Source: Desulfocorpusculum sp964414345 (GTDB taxonomy: Bacteria; Desulfobacterota; Desulfocorpusculales; Desulfocorpusculum). From it: DNA of 64,000 nt. The notes beneath the pieces are model-generated. The model was not told where the DNA came from, made no database searches, and saw only the letters and a program-made list of their open reading frames with translations. The position numbers were made by a program, and so were the translations under genes. The stretch covers positions 1 through 64,000 of the forward strand of contig CAYPWF010000003.1 of assembly GCA_964414345.1 (NCBI GenBank). Direction: 5' to 3'. Below are positions 24,152 through 33,702 of this stretch, piece by piece. Position 1 is the stretch's first letter. The number at the start of each line of letters is the position of its first letter.

Positions 24152-24660
24152 GGGCCTTGCCTCCTGGAGAATTTCTCTATGAGCCTCCTGTTTACCCCGT
24201 CGGGAACCAGGCCTTCCACAGTGCCGCCAAAGCTGGCGGCCTCTTTTATGATCCTGGAGCTCACGTAAAACCATCGAAATCCAGTCATCAAGAAAATGGT
24301 GTCTATGTCCCTGTTGAGTCTCCTGTTCATGATGGCCATCTGAAACTCGTATTCGAAATCCGACAGAGCCCTAAGCCCTCGGATTATTACTTTCACGTGA
24401 TGTTTGGCCGCATAGTCCACCAGTAGTCCGTCAAAAGCATCCACACTCAACCTGGGTTGAGGCCCTATGGCCTCCTTTATCATTTCCAGCCTCTCCTCCA
24501 CCGTGAATAGAGGAGCTTTCCCAGGGTTTCTGGCCACTGCCACAATCAGGTGGTCAAAGAGCTCGAGCCCCCTTCGGATTATGTCTACATGGCCGTTGGT
24601 GATGGGATCAAAGGAACCCGCATAGATGGCCTTGCTGGCTCTGCGCGCTACCTCATCCAA
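24148..24660 (-). CDS. coaD: Phosphopantetheine adenylyltransferase
   Basis: 170 aa, the family's usual size. GSFDPITNGHVDI holds the (T/H)xGH nucleotidyltransferase motif and RWFYVSSRIIKE corresponds to the ISSxxVR motif. The central HHVKVIIRGLRALSDFEYE binds the phosphopantetheine. It makes dephospho-CoA from ATP in CoA synthesis, the penultimate step; panB and panE for the first steps lie at 41.7-43.6 kb. It is next to rsmD, as in many bacteria, but here a repeat copy is inserted between them. Confidence 0.95.
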   Translation of the reverse strand: MDEVARRASKAIYAGSFDPITNGHVDIIRRGLELFDHLIVAVARNPGKAPLFTVEERLEMIKEAIGPQPRLSVDAFDGLLVDYAAKHHVKVIIRGLRALSDFEYEFQMAIMNRRLNRDIDTIFLMTGFRWFYVSSRIIKEAASFGGTVEGLVPDGVNRRLIEKFSRRQGP

Positions 24661-24739
24661 AGTTGCTCTCCTTTCATCGAATATCTGCTTTTGAAATCAG
24701 AAAAATCGCTTGACCCCATTCCCTTTTGTAGTGCTGCTT

Positions 24740-24930
24740 AGCCCTCATTATTCCCTATCGTCGGGCAATGCGGGCTGTATAGATGATATGTCAGGATAAA
24801 ACGACCTGCCCTCCAAAACACCCTGCTCTTGGGTTTCAGATTTGGCCCTTGTTTGACTCGGAGCATCCCAAAGCGCGAGCGTGGGCTTGGGGGTGTGGCC
24901 CCCAAAGTCACAGGCTTTGGGGAATGATCC
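24740..24930 (+). repeat. Dispersed intergenic repeat, copy 4
   Basis: It starts AGCCCTCATTATTCCC and has a partly paired GCAATGCGGGCT arm, then CAGATTTGGCCCTTGTTTGA, the GGGGGTGTGGCCCCC hairpin and the right end CTTTGGGGAATGATCC. The last 23 bp are read as the C-terminus and stop of rsmD on the minus strand. It separates coaD from rsmD. Confidence 0.85.
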
Positions 24931-25492
24931 AGGTTACAGGACTCTTGGCCATTTCGTATAATGAGATACAAGTCTCCCCATAGCGCCTAAGCTTCATCCT
25001 AACCAAAGCTTCCGAGCTTTCAGGCAACTCCTCCCTAATGGAATGCTCCAAGGCCAAGACCCCTTCTTTTTCCAGCCACTCGCCTTTCTCCACTGCCCAA
25101 AGGCATCTCAAAGCCAAACCCTTTTCGTAAGGAGGGTCGGCCAGGACCACACCAAAGCGAGTTCCACTGGATCCCCTTTGCAGAAACCTGATGGCATCTG
25201 CCTTGACCACCTTGGCGCGATCCAACATAGAGCATTTCTCCAAATTGGTCCTCAAAAACCTCAAGGCTAAAAGATCTTGCTCTACAAAAACAGCTCCTCT
25301 CGCACCCCTGCTCAAAGCCTCTATACCCAAAGCCCCTGAGCCGGCAAAAAGATCCAGCACCAGGCAGCCCCTCTTCTCTATTTCTAGGAGATCAAAAAGG
25401 GCCTCCTTGACCTTGTCCGAAGTAGGCCTTGTCCTTCGGCCTGCGGGAGCCTTAAGCCTTCTCCCCTTGGCTGTGCCCGAGACAACCCTCAT
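24908..25492 (-). CDS. rsmD: 16S rRNA (guanine966-N2)-methyltransferase
   Basis: 194 aa. The family opening VVSGTAKGRRLKAPAGR, RPTSDKVKEALFD, SAM-binding LDLFAGSGALGIEALSRGA and the catalytic LADPPYEKG are all present. It methylates G966 of 16S rRNA in the small subunit. The reading frame ends TWIIPQSL-stop, and the last seven codons plus TGA lie within a repeat copy, so insertion of the element has rewritten the C-terminus. The core fold is complete, so function is likely kept. The ribosome site before ATG 25492 is weak. Confidence 0.93.
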   Translation of the reverse strand: MRVVSGTAKGRRLKAPAGRRTRPTSDKVKEALFDLLEIEKRGCLVLDLFAGSGALGIEALSRGARGAVFVEQDLLALRFLRTNLEKCSMLDRAKVVKADAIRFLQRGSSGTRFGVVLADPPYEKGLALRCLWAVEKGEWLEKEGVLALEHSIREELPESSEALVRMKLRRYGETCISLYEMAKSPVTWIIPQSL

Positions 25493-25594
25493 GTTGTTTC
25501 TTTAGGAGCCCTGCCCTGGGCAGGACAAAGGGCTTTCATACCACAGGCCTGGGTTGGATTCAACGCGTTGTTGAAGTCCCAGAGTATCCAAATC

Positions 25595-26569
25595 TTAGCG
25601 ACCAGAGGGAATCATTTCCCGCTGCATCCGGATCCAAGCCTCAAAGTTCTCTTTTATCACACCGTAATGTTCTGGGGTATCTATGTCCAAGGCAGCCCCC
25701 CCAAAACTGGTTTCCACAGTGGAGAACCTGGTCCTGAACAGACGCGACACACTTCTCTCCAAACGAGCCTTTGGAAGACAGTATGCCGGGAGTCTGTACA
25801 AAGGCACCTTTGGAATCCCGTGAAGGATGGCGGCCATGTGTAACATAAGATACCAGGTGGCAGTGCTTAGAGTGGCTTCTTCTGCCATGAAAATCTCCCA
25901 AAGGAGCCTTAATATGGAACCCCATTCCCTCTGAAGCCTGTGGTCGTATATTTTCTGGATGTAATCCCTGTTCCCCAACCTCATGGGCCTGACCATGTGG
26001 AGGTTGTTCTGACGAAAGCTGCCCTCCCTTACATGAAAACACATAAGCCTTATCCCCCTGCGGTGCTTCTGGGGGTAATACCGGCTCAAGGTTTGCTCCG
26101 AGCTTATGCCCACAACATAATCGAACCTTTCCATGTCGCAGCCCTGAACAAACTCGTCCACCTCCTCTGGGACCATCAAAGGGATGTCGCAGGGCACTAT
26201 CAGGACGGTCAAATCCTCAGGCAAAAGGGCTGGATTCTTGCTCCTTTGATCCTCCATCACCTTCTGAAACGTATTCCAGATGTTCAAGTACAGGTTTTCC
26301 CATTGAGCCAGAAGGGTTACGGGCTTTGTGCCTTTGAATGGGAGATTGGGCCTTTCCAAGGCTTCCATGAGGCGCTCTTGTGGTCCCACCAAGTATATGG
26401 AATCAACCCAGGGGCTTTGTTCCAAACTGGCCATGACATGGGTGAACACCGGTGCGCCTTGCAAATCCAGAAGGCCCTTGTTCACCCCCAAGACCGGCCT
26501 TGCTCTGCCCCTGTCCCCGGCTGCCAGGATCACCGGATAGGATTTGGAAGATCCGCCTTCCACTCCCAA
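25595..26569 (-). CDS. MobA-like nucleotidyltransferase family protein
   Basis: 324 aa. The start SYPVILAAGDRGRARPVLGVNKGLL is a variant of the LAAGxGxRMG..K nucleotide-binding loop. LIVPCDIPLMVPEEV supplies the Asp-Pro metal site seen in MobA/IspD-type enzymes, and ALDIDTPEHY near the C-terminus is the typical closing D(I/V)DTPxDY motif. The middle 120 residues are extra compared with MobA and helical. It probably transfers a nucleotide to a phosphorylated sugar or cofactor, but the substrate is not known. It stands alone between rsmD and asd. Confidence 0.7.
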   Translation of the reverse strand: MGVEGGSSKSYPVILAAGDRGRARPVLGVNKGLLDLQGAPVFTHVMASLEQSPWVDSIYLVGPQERLMEALERPNLPFKGTKPVTLLAQWENLYLNIWNTFQKVMEDQRSKNPALLPEDLTVLIVPCDIPLMVPEEVDEFVQGCDMERFDYVVGISSEQTLSRYYPQKHRRGIRLMCFHVREGSFRQNNLHMVRPMRLGNRDYIQKIYDHRLQREWGSILRLLWEIFMAEEATLSTATWYLMLHMAAILHGIPKVPLYRLPAYCLPKARLERSVSRLFRTRFSTVETSFGGAALDIDTPEHYGVIKENFEAWIRMQREMIPSGR

Positions 26570-26710
26570 ACACCCCCTAGCCTGATGTACTCCCGACTGC
26601 GAATATTATCCCAAACCTGCCGACCTCACCCAGAAGGGATGACATGGGCCTGTACAGCCTGACCCCCGGGCGGCCTCCCCAGCCCATGGGCCAGCCTGGG
26701 ACCGGGCACC

Positions 26711-26735
26711 AAAAAACCCCTCCTCTGGGAGGGGT
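26711..26735 (-). terminator. Intrinsic terminator downstream of asd
   Basis: On the minus strand an 8-bp stem ACCCCTCC-CAGA-GGAGGGGT runs straight into TTTTTT. It lies 25 bp after the asd stop and ends the pssA-asd transcript. Confidence 0.9.
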
Positions 26736-26759
26736 CATTCTCCACCGATGAGCTTCCCA

Positions 26760-27785
26760 TCAAGCAAGGTATTGCTGGGCCAGGATCTCCGCTATCTGGA
26801 CAGCATTCAGGGCGGCCCCCTTGCGCAGATTGTCGGAGACCACCCACAGGTTAAGCCCGTTTTCCACTGAGGTGTCCTCCCTGATCCTGCCCACCCAGGT
26901 CTCGTCACCACCAGCCGCCAGTATTGGCATGGGATAGCGCTTGTTGGCCGGGTCATCCCATAGCTTCACCCCCGGGGCCTTGGACAGGATCTCCCGGGCC
27001 TGGGCGGCCGTCACCTTGCGCTCGGTCTCTATGTTCACCGCCTCGGAGTGCCCCCTGAACACCGGAACCCGCACCGTGGTGGCACTGACCCCAATGGAGT
27101 AATCCTCCAGGATCTTTCGGGTCTCGTTGACCATCTTCATCTCTTCCTTGGTGTATCCATCCTCGAAGAAGATGTCTATGTGCGGCAGGCAGTTGAAGGC
27201 GATGGGATGCGGGTAAACCCTTGGCTCCAAGTCACGGCCCTCTGCCCATGCCCTGACCTGGGCCTCCAGCTCCAGTATGGCCTTCATGCCAGTTCCAGAG
27301 ACCGCCTGATAGGTAGCCACCACGATCCGCTTGATCCGCGCTAGGTCATGAATGGGTTTCAGGGCCACCACCATCTGGATGGTTGAGCAGTTGGGATTGG
27401 CGATGATCCCCTTGTTTCGGAACTGGGCTATGGCGTGGGGGTTGACCTCCGGCACCACAAGGGGCACCTCAGGATCCATTCGGAAAGCGCTTGTATTGTC
27501 AACCACAACACACCCACGGGCCGCAGCCGCAGGAGCAAACCGCTCGCTCACGCTTCCACCGGCCGAGAAAAGCCCTATCTCCACCCCCTGGAAGCTCTCC
27601 TCTTTCAGCTCCTCCACGGGGATCTCCTCACCCCTGAACCTAACCACCTTTCCTGCAGAGCGGGAGGAAGCAAGGGGTAAAAGCTTCCCTACAGGGAACT
27701 CCCTCTCTTCCAGGATCCGTATCATTTCGGTTCCCACAGCCCCTGTGGCACCCACCACGGCCACAGAAAACCTTCTCTGGCTCAC
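26760..27785 (-). CDS. asd: Aspartate-semialdehyde dehydrogenase
   Basis: 341 aa. VAVVGATGAVGTEMIR is the NADP-binding glycine loop, NPNCSTIQMV carries the catalytic Cys, and the catalytic His falls in FRGHSEAVN. It reduces aspartyl phosphate to the semialdehyde for lysine/diaminopimelate, methionine and threonine synthesis. GTG start with GGAGGTG upstream; the GTGA overlaps the pssA stop, so it is coupled with pssA. A strong terminator follows. Confidence 0.95.
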   Translation of the reverse strand: MSQRRFSVAVVGATGAVGTEMIRILEEREFPVGKLLPLASSRSAGKVVRFRGEEIPVEELKEESFQGVEIGLFSAGGSVSERFAPAAAARGCVVVDNTSAFRMDPEVPLVVPEVNPHAIAQFRNKGIIANPNCSTIQMVVALKPIHDLARIKRIVVATYQAVSGTGMKAILELEAQVRAWAEGRDLEPRVYPHPIAFNCLPHIDIFFEDGYTKEEMKMVNETRKILEDYSIGVSATTVRVPVFRGHSEAVNIETERKVTAAQAREILSKAPGVKLWDDPANKRYPMPILAAGGDETWVGRIREDTSVENGLNLWVVSDNLRKGAALNAVQIAEILAQQYLA

Positions 27786-28573
27786 AGCACCTCCTCCTCT
27801 TTGATCTCGGCCGGACTAACACCTGCCTTGGTTTCCCCTGACACCAATAGCCGTTTTATTGCCCCTGCAGGCCCTGAAAGCACATATGCCAAAGAAAGCA
27901 GAAAAAGCGTCACAGGCGGGTTGGCCAACACAACCACCAAGAGAAGTACACACAACACCAAGCTCTGAAAGGGCTTTTGTTTGACCATCTCCATGTCCTT
28001 GAAGCTCTGGTACCTGATGCCGCTCACCATAAGGAAAGAAAGGACATACAAGGCCCCCAAGACCAGCCCCACGGGAATCTTACCCTCCAGGTCCAGCTCC
28101 CTGGTGAAAAGCACCGTGGTAGCCACAAAACCCGCTGCAGCAGGGATTGGAAGCCCTTTGAAGTAACCCAACCCTCCCTTGAGGGAGATGGTATTGAAAC
28201 GCGCCAACCTAAGGGCCCCACAGGCCACAAAGAGGAATGCCGCCAGCCAACCAAGGCGGCCCGCATGGCTCAAGCTCCATGTGAAGGCCAATACCGCTGG
28301 AGCCACGCCGAATGCCACCAAATCCGACAGGGAGTCATACTCCACCCCGAATTGGCTGGTGGTGCGGGTGGCTCTGGCCACCCTGCCGTCAAGACCGTCG
28401 AAGAAGAAAGAGGCCAGAACAGCCAAAGAAGCTTTCTCAAAATCCTGATGGATTGCAGCCACAAGGGCGTAAAAGCCGCAAAACAGGCTGGCTGTGGTCA
28501 TCAGATTGGGCAATATATAAAATCCCTTCCTAGGCGGCCTTGTGCTTCTAAGCTTTGGCCTTTTTCTCCTCAT
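27782..28573 (-). CDS. pssA: CDP-diacylglycerol-serine O-phosphatidyltransferase
   Basis: 263 aa membrane protein with about seven hydrophobic segments. DGLDGRVARATRTTSQFGVE continuing to YDSLSD is the CDP-alcohol phosphotransferase motif (DGxxAR...GxxxDxxxD). It makes phosphatidylserine, which the psd product encoded just upstream decarboxylates to phosphatidylethanolamine. GGGAGGAG precedes the ATG. Its order psd-pssA-asd on one strand is common in related bacteria. The C-terminal ~20 residues are charged. Confidence 0.93.
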   Translation of the reverse strand: MRRKRPKLRSTRPPRKGFYILPNLMTTASLFCGFYALVAAIHQDFEKASLAVLASFFFDGLDGRVARATRTTSQFGVEYDSLSDLVAFGVAPAVLAFTWSLSHAGRLGWLAAFLFVACGALRLARFNTISLKGGLGYFKGLPIPAAAGFVATTVLFTRELDLEGKIPVGLVLGALYVLSFLMVSGIRYQSFKDMEMVKQKPFQSLVLCVLLLVVVLANPPVTLFLLSLAYVLSGPAGAIKRLLVSGETKAGVSPAEIKEEEVL

Positions 28574-28758
28574 TCCAGTCTCCTCCCTTGACTTGCATCG
28601 AATACAGGCCTTTTTAGGCCTACTTTTTTAATTCTATCGCAACTTGAGCATTTCTCCAAAAAAAAAAGAAGCATGGCACTGGCTTTTCATTCCCGCCACG
28701 GGCCGCTTGCTTCAGAATCAATGACTTGGAGCGCCCTCGGCTTGAGCCGCAGAGGCCC

Positions 28759-29469
28759 TCATGATGAGGCCAGGGCCGAGTTATCTTTCCCCTCCCTTGC
28801 TGGTTCCAGGGCTGCGAAATAACCCAATATTGTCTCCCCACCCCAGACCCTCTGGCCTACCCTCACATCAGGTTCAAACCCTGGAGGCAGATAAGTGTCC
28901 ACCCTGGAGCCGAAACGTATCAATCCAAAAGGGGCTCCCTGCAGAAGAACCTTGCCCTCTGCTGTCCAGCACACTATTCTCCTGGCCAAGACCCCGGCCA
29001 CCTGGACACATATGACCTCCCTGCCACCATCCATCCGGATGCGAACAAGGTTACGTTCATTAGCCTGAGAGGCATCCTGACGGTAAGCCGGATCAAACTT
29101 TCCTGGCCGGTGGCTTACCTCCACCACCTTGCCTGTCACGGGTGCACGGTTGATATGCACGTTCAAGACCGACATGAAAACACTTACCTTTGTAAAGGGT
29201 CCGGGCCTGCCCTCCAGCTCCTCCAATTCGGAGATCTCCACCACACGGCCGTCTGCAGGGGAAAGAGCAATTCTGGGGTCCCGAAGGGGCCTTCTTAAGG
29301 GGTTTCGGAAGAACAAGCTTATGCCCAAAGCAGAAAGCAGACCAACCCATCCCACCAAAGGCCAACCCACGGCCATGCCCACAACCCCTACTCCCATACA
29401 GGGAACCACAAACGGGTAAGCTTCCTTGAGTATCTTTCCTCTGGCAGAGTTGAGGTTGATCTCCCCCAC
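28759..29469 (-). CDS. psd: Phosphatidylserine decarboxylase, short (PSD-A) type
   Basis: 236 aa, the short form found in many deltaproteobacteria. LIRFGSRVDTYLP holds the Gly-Ser at which the proenzyme cleaves itself to form the pyruvoyl cofactor. LNVHINRAPVTGKVVE and SPADGRVVEI are family motifs. Hydrophobic N-terminal helices anchor it to the membrane. GTG start with AAGGGGG upstream. It acts on the product of PssA encoded next downstream. Confidence 0.92.
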   Translation of the reverse strand: MGEINLNSARGKILKEAYPFVVPCMGVGVVGMAVGWPLVGWVGLLSALGISLFFRNPLRRPLRDPRIALSPADGRVVEISELEELEGRPGPFTKVSVFMSVLNVHINRAPVTGKVVEVSHRPGKFDPAYRQDASQANERNLVRIRMDGGREVICVQVAGVLARRIVCWTAEGKVLLQGAPFGLIRFGSRVDTYLPPGFEPDVRVGQRVWGGETILGYFAALEPAREGKDNSALASS

Positions 29470-29511
29470 GAATCCCCCTTTAACTTTCTTGCCTCTCCTG
29501 GGAGCTATTTC

Positions 29512-30846
29512 TCATCTTCCTAAAAGGGGCATCCCTTTGCCCATGGCAAATCGGCTCATCTTCCCCATTTTCTTCATCATCTTTCTCATTTCCAGATAGT
29601 TCTTGACCAGGCGGTTCACATCCTGAACTGTGGTCCCGCTCCCTTTGGCTATTCTCAACCTGCGGCTCCCGTTCAGAATGTTGTGATTCAATCTCTCTTC
29701 CCTGGTCATGGAACAAATTATGGCCTCCATCTTCTTGAGCTCTCCCTCTCCTCCTGTAGGATCCAGCATCCCTTTGACCCTCCCCACCCCTGGAATCATC
29801 TTCACCAGGTCCTCCAGGGAACCCATCTTACGCACCTGCCGGATCTGCTCCAGGAGATCCTCAAGGCTGAACTCCTCCTTGCGAAGCTTACGCTCAAGCT
29901 CTTTTGCCTTCTTTTCATCGTATGCTGCCTGTGCCTTCTCTATGAGAGTAAGCACATCCCCCATTCCCAGGATCCGGGAGGCCATCCGGTCCGGATGGAA
30001 CACCTCCAGGGCGTCCAGCTTTTCCCCGACCCCCACCAGCACTATGGGCCTTAGGGTCACGGCTCTTATTGATAGGGCTGCTCCGCCCCTGGCATCCCCG
30101 TCCAGCTTGGTGAGAATCACACCAGTGATGTCCAGCTTCTCCTTGAAAGCTTGAGCTATCTGGACTGCGTCCTGGCCGGTCATAGCGTCCACGACCAAGA
30201 GGCTCTCTTTGGGAGCTATGGCCGCCTTGATCTTTCTTAGTTCCTCCATCAGGGGCTCATCAATATGCAGTCGCCCTGCTGTGTCCAGCACCAGGGTGTC
30301 CAAGCCCTGTTGTCTTGCCCATGCCTGAGCCCGCACACAGATCTGCACCGGATTCTCTTCCCTCATGGGTTCAAATGCAGGCACACCCAACATTTTACAG
30401 AGCTGGAACACCTGTTCCACGGCGGCCGGCCTGTAAATGTCGGCCGGGACCAACCCAACTCTCCGGCCTTGCTCCCCAAGCCACCGAGCCAGCTTCCCTG
30501 CTGTGGTGGTCTTCCCCGAGCCCTGCAAGCCCACAAGCATCAAGTTGGCAGGAGATCCGCTCAGTTCGAGTTTCCGCTCCCCTTCACCCATGAGCCGCAC
30601 CAGCTCGTCATGCACTATTTTTACGAGCTGCTGGCCCGGACTGAGACTCTGAAGCACCTCTTGGCCCAGTGCTTTTGCCCTGACTGACTCTACAAAGTCT
30701 TTAACAACCTTGTAGTGGACATCAGCCTCCAGAAGGGCCAATCTGACCTCTCTCAAGGCCTCCTGCATGTTGGCCTCGCTGAGGGTGCCCTGTCCCCTTA
30801 TCTTCTTGAAGACCGATTGCAGCTTGTCGCTTAAACTCTCAAACAT
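29512..30846 (-). CDS. ffh: Signal recognition particle protein Ffh
   Basis: 444 aa. N domain (MFESLSDKLQSVFKKIRG), GTPase G domain with G1 GLQGSGKTTT, G3 DTAGRLHID and G4 TKLDGDARGG, and the methionine-rich M domain (EAIICSMTREERLNHNIL, MRKMMKKMGKM) that binds 4.5S RNA and signal sequences. It targets membrane proteins co-translationally. It is followed by psd in the same direction with a 42-bp gap. Confidence 0.96.
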   Translation of the reverse strand: MFESLSDKLQSVFKKIRGQGTLSEANMQEALREVRLALLEADVHYKVVKDFVESVRAKALGQEVLQSLSPGQQLVKIVHDELVRLMGEGERKLELSGSPANLMLVGLQGSGKTTTAGKLARWLGEQGRRVGLVPADIYRPAAVEQVFQLCKMLGVPAFEPMREENPVQICVRAQAWARQQGLDTLVLDTAGRLHIDEPLMEELRKIKAAIAPKESLLVVDAMTGQDAVQIAQAFKEKLDITGVILTKLDGDARGGAALSIRAVTLRPIVLVGVGEKLDALEVFHPDRMASRILGMGDVLTLIEKAQAAYDEKKAKELERKLRKEEFSLEDLLEQIRQVRKMGSLEDLVKMIPGVGRVKGMLDPTGGEGELKKMEAIICSMTREERLNHNILNGSRRLRIAKGSGTTVQDVNRLVKNYLEMRKMMKKMGKMSRFAMGKGMPLLGR

Positions 30847-30915
30847 TCCAAAAAAGCTCCTGGGTGGGAATTCCCCGTGCGATTATCGCATGTTAGGGGA
30901 TGTGCAATGCCGGTG

Positions 30916-32226
30916 TCAAGGCGCGGTGGCCCCCCGGCCCCTGAGAGCCAGATCCACAAGCTCCACAGGGTGCAAGACCTTTATCTCAAGGCCCTTATCC
31001 AGATGGGCCCCTATGGTGATCCTGCAGCCTGGGCAACCCGTGGCCACTGCCTTGGCGCCTGTTGCCTGGATGTTTTGAATCTTCCTGGCGGTTATGCCCG
31101 CCGAGATCTCAGGGTGTTCCACTTGGAAAGAGCCCCCTCCTCCGCAGCAGCCATCCGCCCCCTCCATCTCCACAAAATCCACGTTGGGCAGACCAGCCAA
31201 GATCTTTCTGGGCAGAATTCCCACGCCCTGCCCCTTTAGCAGATGGCAGGGATCGTGATAGGTTACTTTCAAGATGGGCCCGCCCACAGGCATATCAGGC
31301 AGCCAGCTCATGTGATCCCCTATGAAGGCCGTGACATCCCTTGTTTTTCGAGCCAGCAGTTCAGATGCCTGGATCAGCTCCTCGCTCACATCCTCACCCA
31401 GGCTCTTGAGCTCTCTGAGCATGTGGGGATATTCCCTCACAAAAGCGGAACCGCACGTAGCACAATCCACTACCACTGCATCCACATCCTGTTTGGCAAA
31501 GCTCCTGATCACCTGGGCGATGCACTCCAAAGACTCCTCTCTGGCCCCTGACAAGAATATGGGCACCCCACAGCAGCCTTGATCCTTGGGGGTTATGACT
31601 TCAACACCCATACGAGGCAGCACCGATAGCACAGCACGCCCTACTTGCTCAAACAGGTAGTTGGTTGCACAGCCGTGGAAATAAAGGACCCTTGCTCTAG
31701 GTTCCCCCTCAGGGCTCATCTTTTCCGGGGCCTGGGAGGAAAAAGGTTTCTTGTTCAAAGGAGGAATTCTCTCCAAGGGGAGGTTTCCGGCCTTGAGGCC
31801 CCCTTCCAGCCCTTTCCCCAGAAGTCCCCTTGCCCAGCGGCCCAGACGCGCCGAGCCAGAGGTGAGCCAAGGATGGGCCAGAACTTGGAAAAGCACTTTT
31901 TTCCTCCAGTCCACTCCGTAACGACGGGTCACGTGCCATCGAAAGCCGGAAAAGAGCCGGTCGCCTTGCACTCCGCTGGGACACGCGGCCACGCAGGAGC
32001 CACAAAGAAGACACTTGGAGAGAATCTCCTTGACTCTTGGGGAGATCTCCAGGTTCCCCTCCAGAAGGTGCCTGGAGAGCTGCACCTTGCCGCGGGGGCT
32101 TGCGGATTCCACCAGAAGCTCCTTGTATACAGGACAGGCTGCCATGCAAAGCCCGCACTTGTTACAGTGGTGAATGTTCTCTACGGTCTCTTGACTTAAG
32201 AGGGGAAGTGATTCCATCGCATACAT
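30916..32226 (-). CDS. glcF: Glycolate-oxidase-type iron-sulfur subunit
   Basis: 436 aa. Two ferredoxin-type clusters near the N-terminus (CNKCGLCMAACPV and CLLCGSCVAACPS), then two CCG domains (QGCCGVPIF and DGCCGGGGSF) as in GlcF, LutA and heterodisulfide-reductase relatives. It passes electrons from the FAD subunit encoded next to it to the quinone pool or another acceptor. Start ATG at 32226; a second ATG three codons on is possible. The partner gene lies 102 bp upstream. Confidence 0.9.
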   Translation of the reverse strand: MYAMESLPLLSQETVENIHHCNKCGLCMAACPVYKELLVESASPRGKVQLSRHLLEGNLEISPRVKEILSKCLLCGSCVAACPSGVQGDRLFSGFRWHVTRRYGVDWRKKVLFQVLAHPWLTSGSARLGRWARGLLGKGLEGGLKAGNLPLERIPPLNKKPFSSQAPEKMSPEGEPRARVLYFHGCATNYLFEQVGRAVLSVLPRMGVEVITPKDQGCCGVPIFLSGAREESLECIAQVIRSFAKQDVDAVVVDCATCGSAFVREYPHMLRELKSLGEDVSEELIQASELLARKTRDVTAFIGDHMSWLPDMPVGGPILKVTYHDPCHLLKGQGVGILPRKILAGLPNVDFVEMEGADGCCGGGGSFQVEHPEISAGITARKIQNIQATGAKAVATGCPGCRITIGAHLDKGLEIKVLHPVELVDLALRGRGATAP

Positions 32227-32328
32227 TGCCTTTCAGTTGTGAGTTCCAAGTTCAGTCTTAGGGGTAAGGTATGTGGCATTCAGCGAGTTCTTGGATGCAA
32301 GCCGAAGCCTGGGCACCTAAGGAACCCC

Positions 32329-33702
32329 TCACACAAACTTCCCAGGGTTTAAGATGCCTTTGGGATCCAGGCTGGCCTTTATCTGGCGGATAAGTTCCCT
32401 GGTCTCCTGGCTCATGACCATGGGCAGGAAGCGGTCCTTGGCCATGCCTATCCCATGTTCCCCGGAAAGCGTGCCCCCCAGCTCCACGGCCTTCTGGAAG
32501 AGTTCCTGGCTGAAGCGCTCCACCCTGTGGAATTCCTCCTGATCCCTCCGGTCAAACAGGATCAGGGGGTGCATGTTGCCGTCCCCGGCGTGGGCCAACA
32601 CCCCCACCGTAACCCCCCAATCCCTGGCCAGGGCCACTATGTGACGCACCATGGAGGGGAGCTTGCTCACCGGAACCGTCACATCCTCCACTATGCAGTT
32701 GGGCCTGGCCCTGGCCATCACCCCGAAGGCGCTTCTGCGGGCGAACCACAACAGCTCCTCTTCCTTGGGATCCCTGGAAACGCGCACCTCCACCGCCCCG
32801 TTCTCCTGGCAGAAGCGGGCCACCTTCTCCGACTCCCTGGCAACGCTTTCCGCCGACCCGTCCACCTGTATGAGCAGGAGCCCCTCTGCCTGCAAGGGAA
32901 GACCTATGTGGTGGGATTCCTCTATCAGCCGGATCACCGTTGAATCCATCAGCTCCAGGGCCACGGGCACGATTCCTGCGGCCATTATCCTGGAGACGGC
33001 CTGCCCTGCCCCATCCAGCTCGTGAAAGAGGGCCTGGATGCTTCTTTGCGCCTCTGGCTTGGATATCAGCCTCACTGTTATCTCCGTGATGACCCCCAGT
33101 GTGCCCTCTGAGCCGCAGAAAAGCCCCGTGAGATCATACCCCGTGACGTTCTTGGTGGTCCTGCCTCCTGTGCGGATGACCCGGCCGTCGGCCAGGACCA
33201 CGGTAAGCCCCAGGAGGTAATCCTTGGTGACACCGTATTTCACACCCCTGGGCCCGCCTGCATTCTCCGCCACGTTCCCTCCGATGGTGGAGACGTTCAG
33301 GGAAGCAGGATCAGGCGGGTAGAACAGCCCGAGGCGTCCGACTGCTGCCTGCAGCTCAGCATTGATCACCCCCGGCTGCACAACAGCATACCTGTCCTCG
33401 GGGTGGATCTCCAGGATCCTGTTCATGCGCGTGAAACACAGCACCACTCCCCCCCTGACGGGCACCGTGCCCCCGACTATGTTGGTGCCCGCCCCCCTGG
33501 GAGTCACCGGGATGGACTCTCTGTATGCCACTTGCATGATGGAGGCCACCTGTTCGGTGCTCTGGGGGAGAATGACAGCCTCTGGTCGAGCCTCCGGGAG
33601 GTATGCGTCGTAGGAGTAGTTGATCAGGTCCTCGGGGCTGTCCAGGTACGCCTCGGGGCCCACTATCTGCCTGAGTTCCTTTGCTGTTTCCTCTTTCAAC
33701 AT
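32329..33702 (-). CDS. glcD: FAD-linked 2-hydroxyacid oxidase subunit (glycolate or lactate type)
   Basis: 458 aa. An FAD-binding PCMH domain (PRGAGTNIVGGTVPV, NVSTIGGNVAENAGGPRGVKYG, GLFCGSEGTLGVITEIT) and the FAD-oxidase C-terminal domain (HAGDGNMHPLILFD, GTLSGEHGIGMAKDRFLP) match GlcD and D-lactate dehydrogenases. It oxidises a 2-hydroxy acid to the 2-oxo acid with the Fe-S subunit encoded downstream. The catabolic block starting 200 bp away on the other strand imports and racemises hydroxy acids, so they may share substrates. I prefer ATG 33702 (GAGGAGG upstream) over one 14 codons earlier. Confidence 0.9.
   Translation of the reverse strand: MLKEETAKELRQIVGPEAYLDSPEDLINYSYDAYLPEARPEAVILPQSTEQVASIMQVAYRESIPVTPRGAGTNIVGGTVPVRGGVVLCFTRMNRILEIHPEDRYAVVQPGVINAELQAAVGRLGLFYPPDPASLNVSTIGGNVAENAGGPRGVKYGVTKDYLLGLTVVLADGRVIRTGGRTTKNVTGYDLTGLFCGSEGTLGVITEITVRLISKPEAQRSIQALFHELDGAGQAVSRIMAAGIVPVALELMDSTVIRLIEESHHIGLPLQAEGLLLIQVDGSAESVARESEKVARFCQENGAVEVRVSRDPKEEELLWFARRSAFGVMARARPNCIVEDVTVPVSKLPSMVRHIVALARDWGVTVGVLAHAGDGNMHPLILFDRRDQEEFHRVERFSQELFQKAVELGGTLSGEHGIGMAKDRFLPMVMSQETRELIRQIKASLDPKGILNPGKFV

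Noticed and set aside
28600..28640. AGGCCT-TTTT-AGGCCT hairpin with T6 reading rightward
   Set aside because: A good hairpin but no plus-strand gene precedes it, so I could not assign a role; possibly chance.
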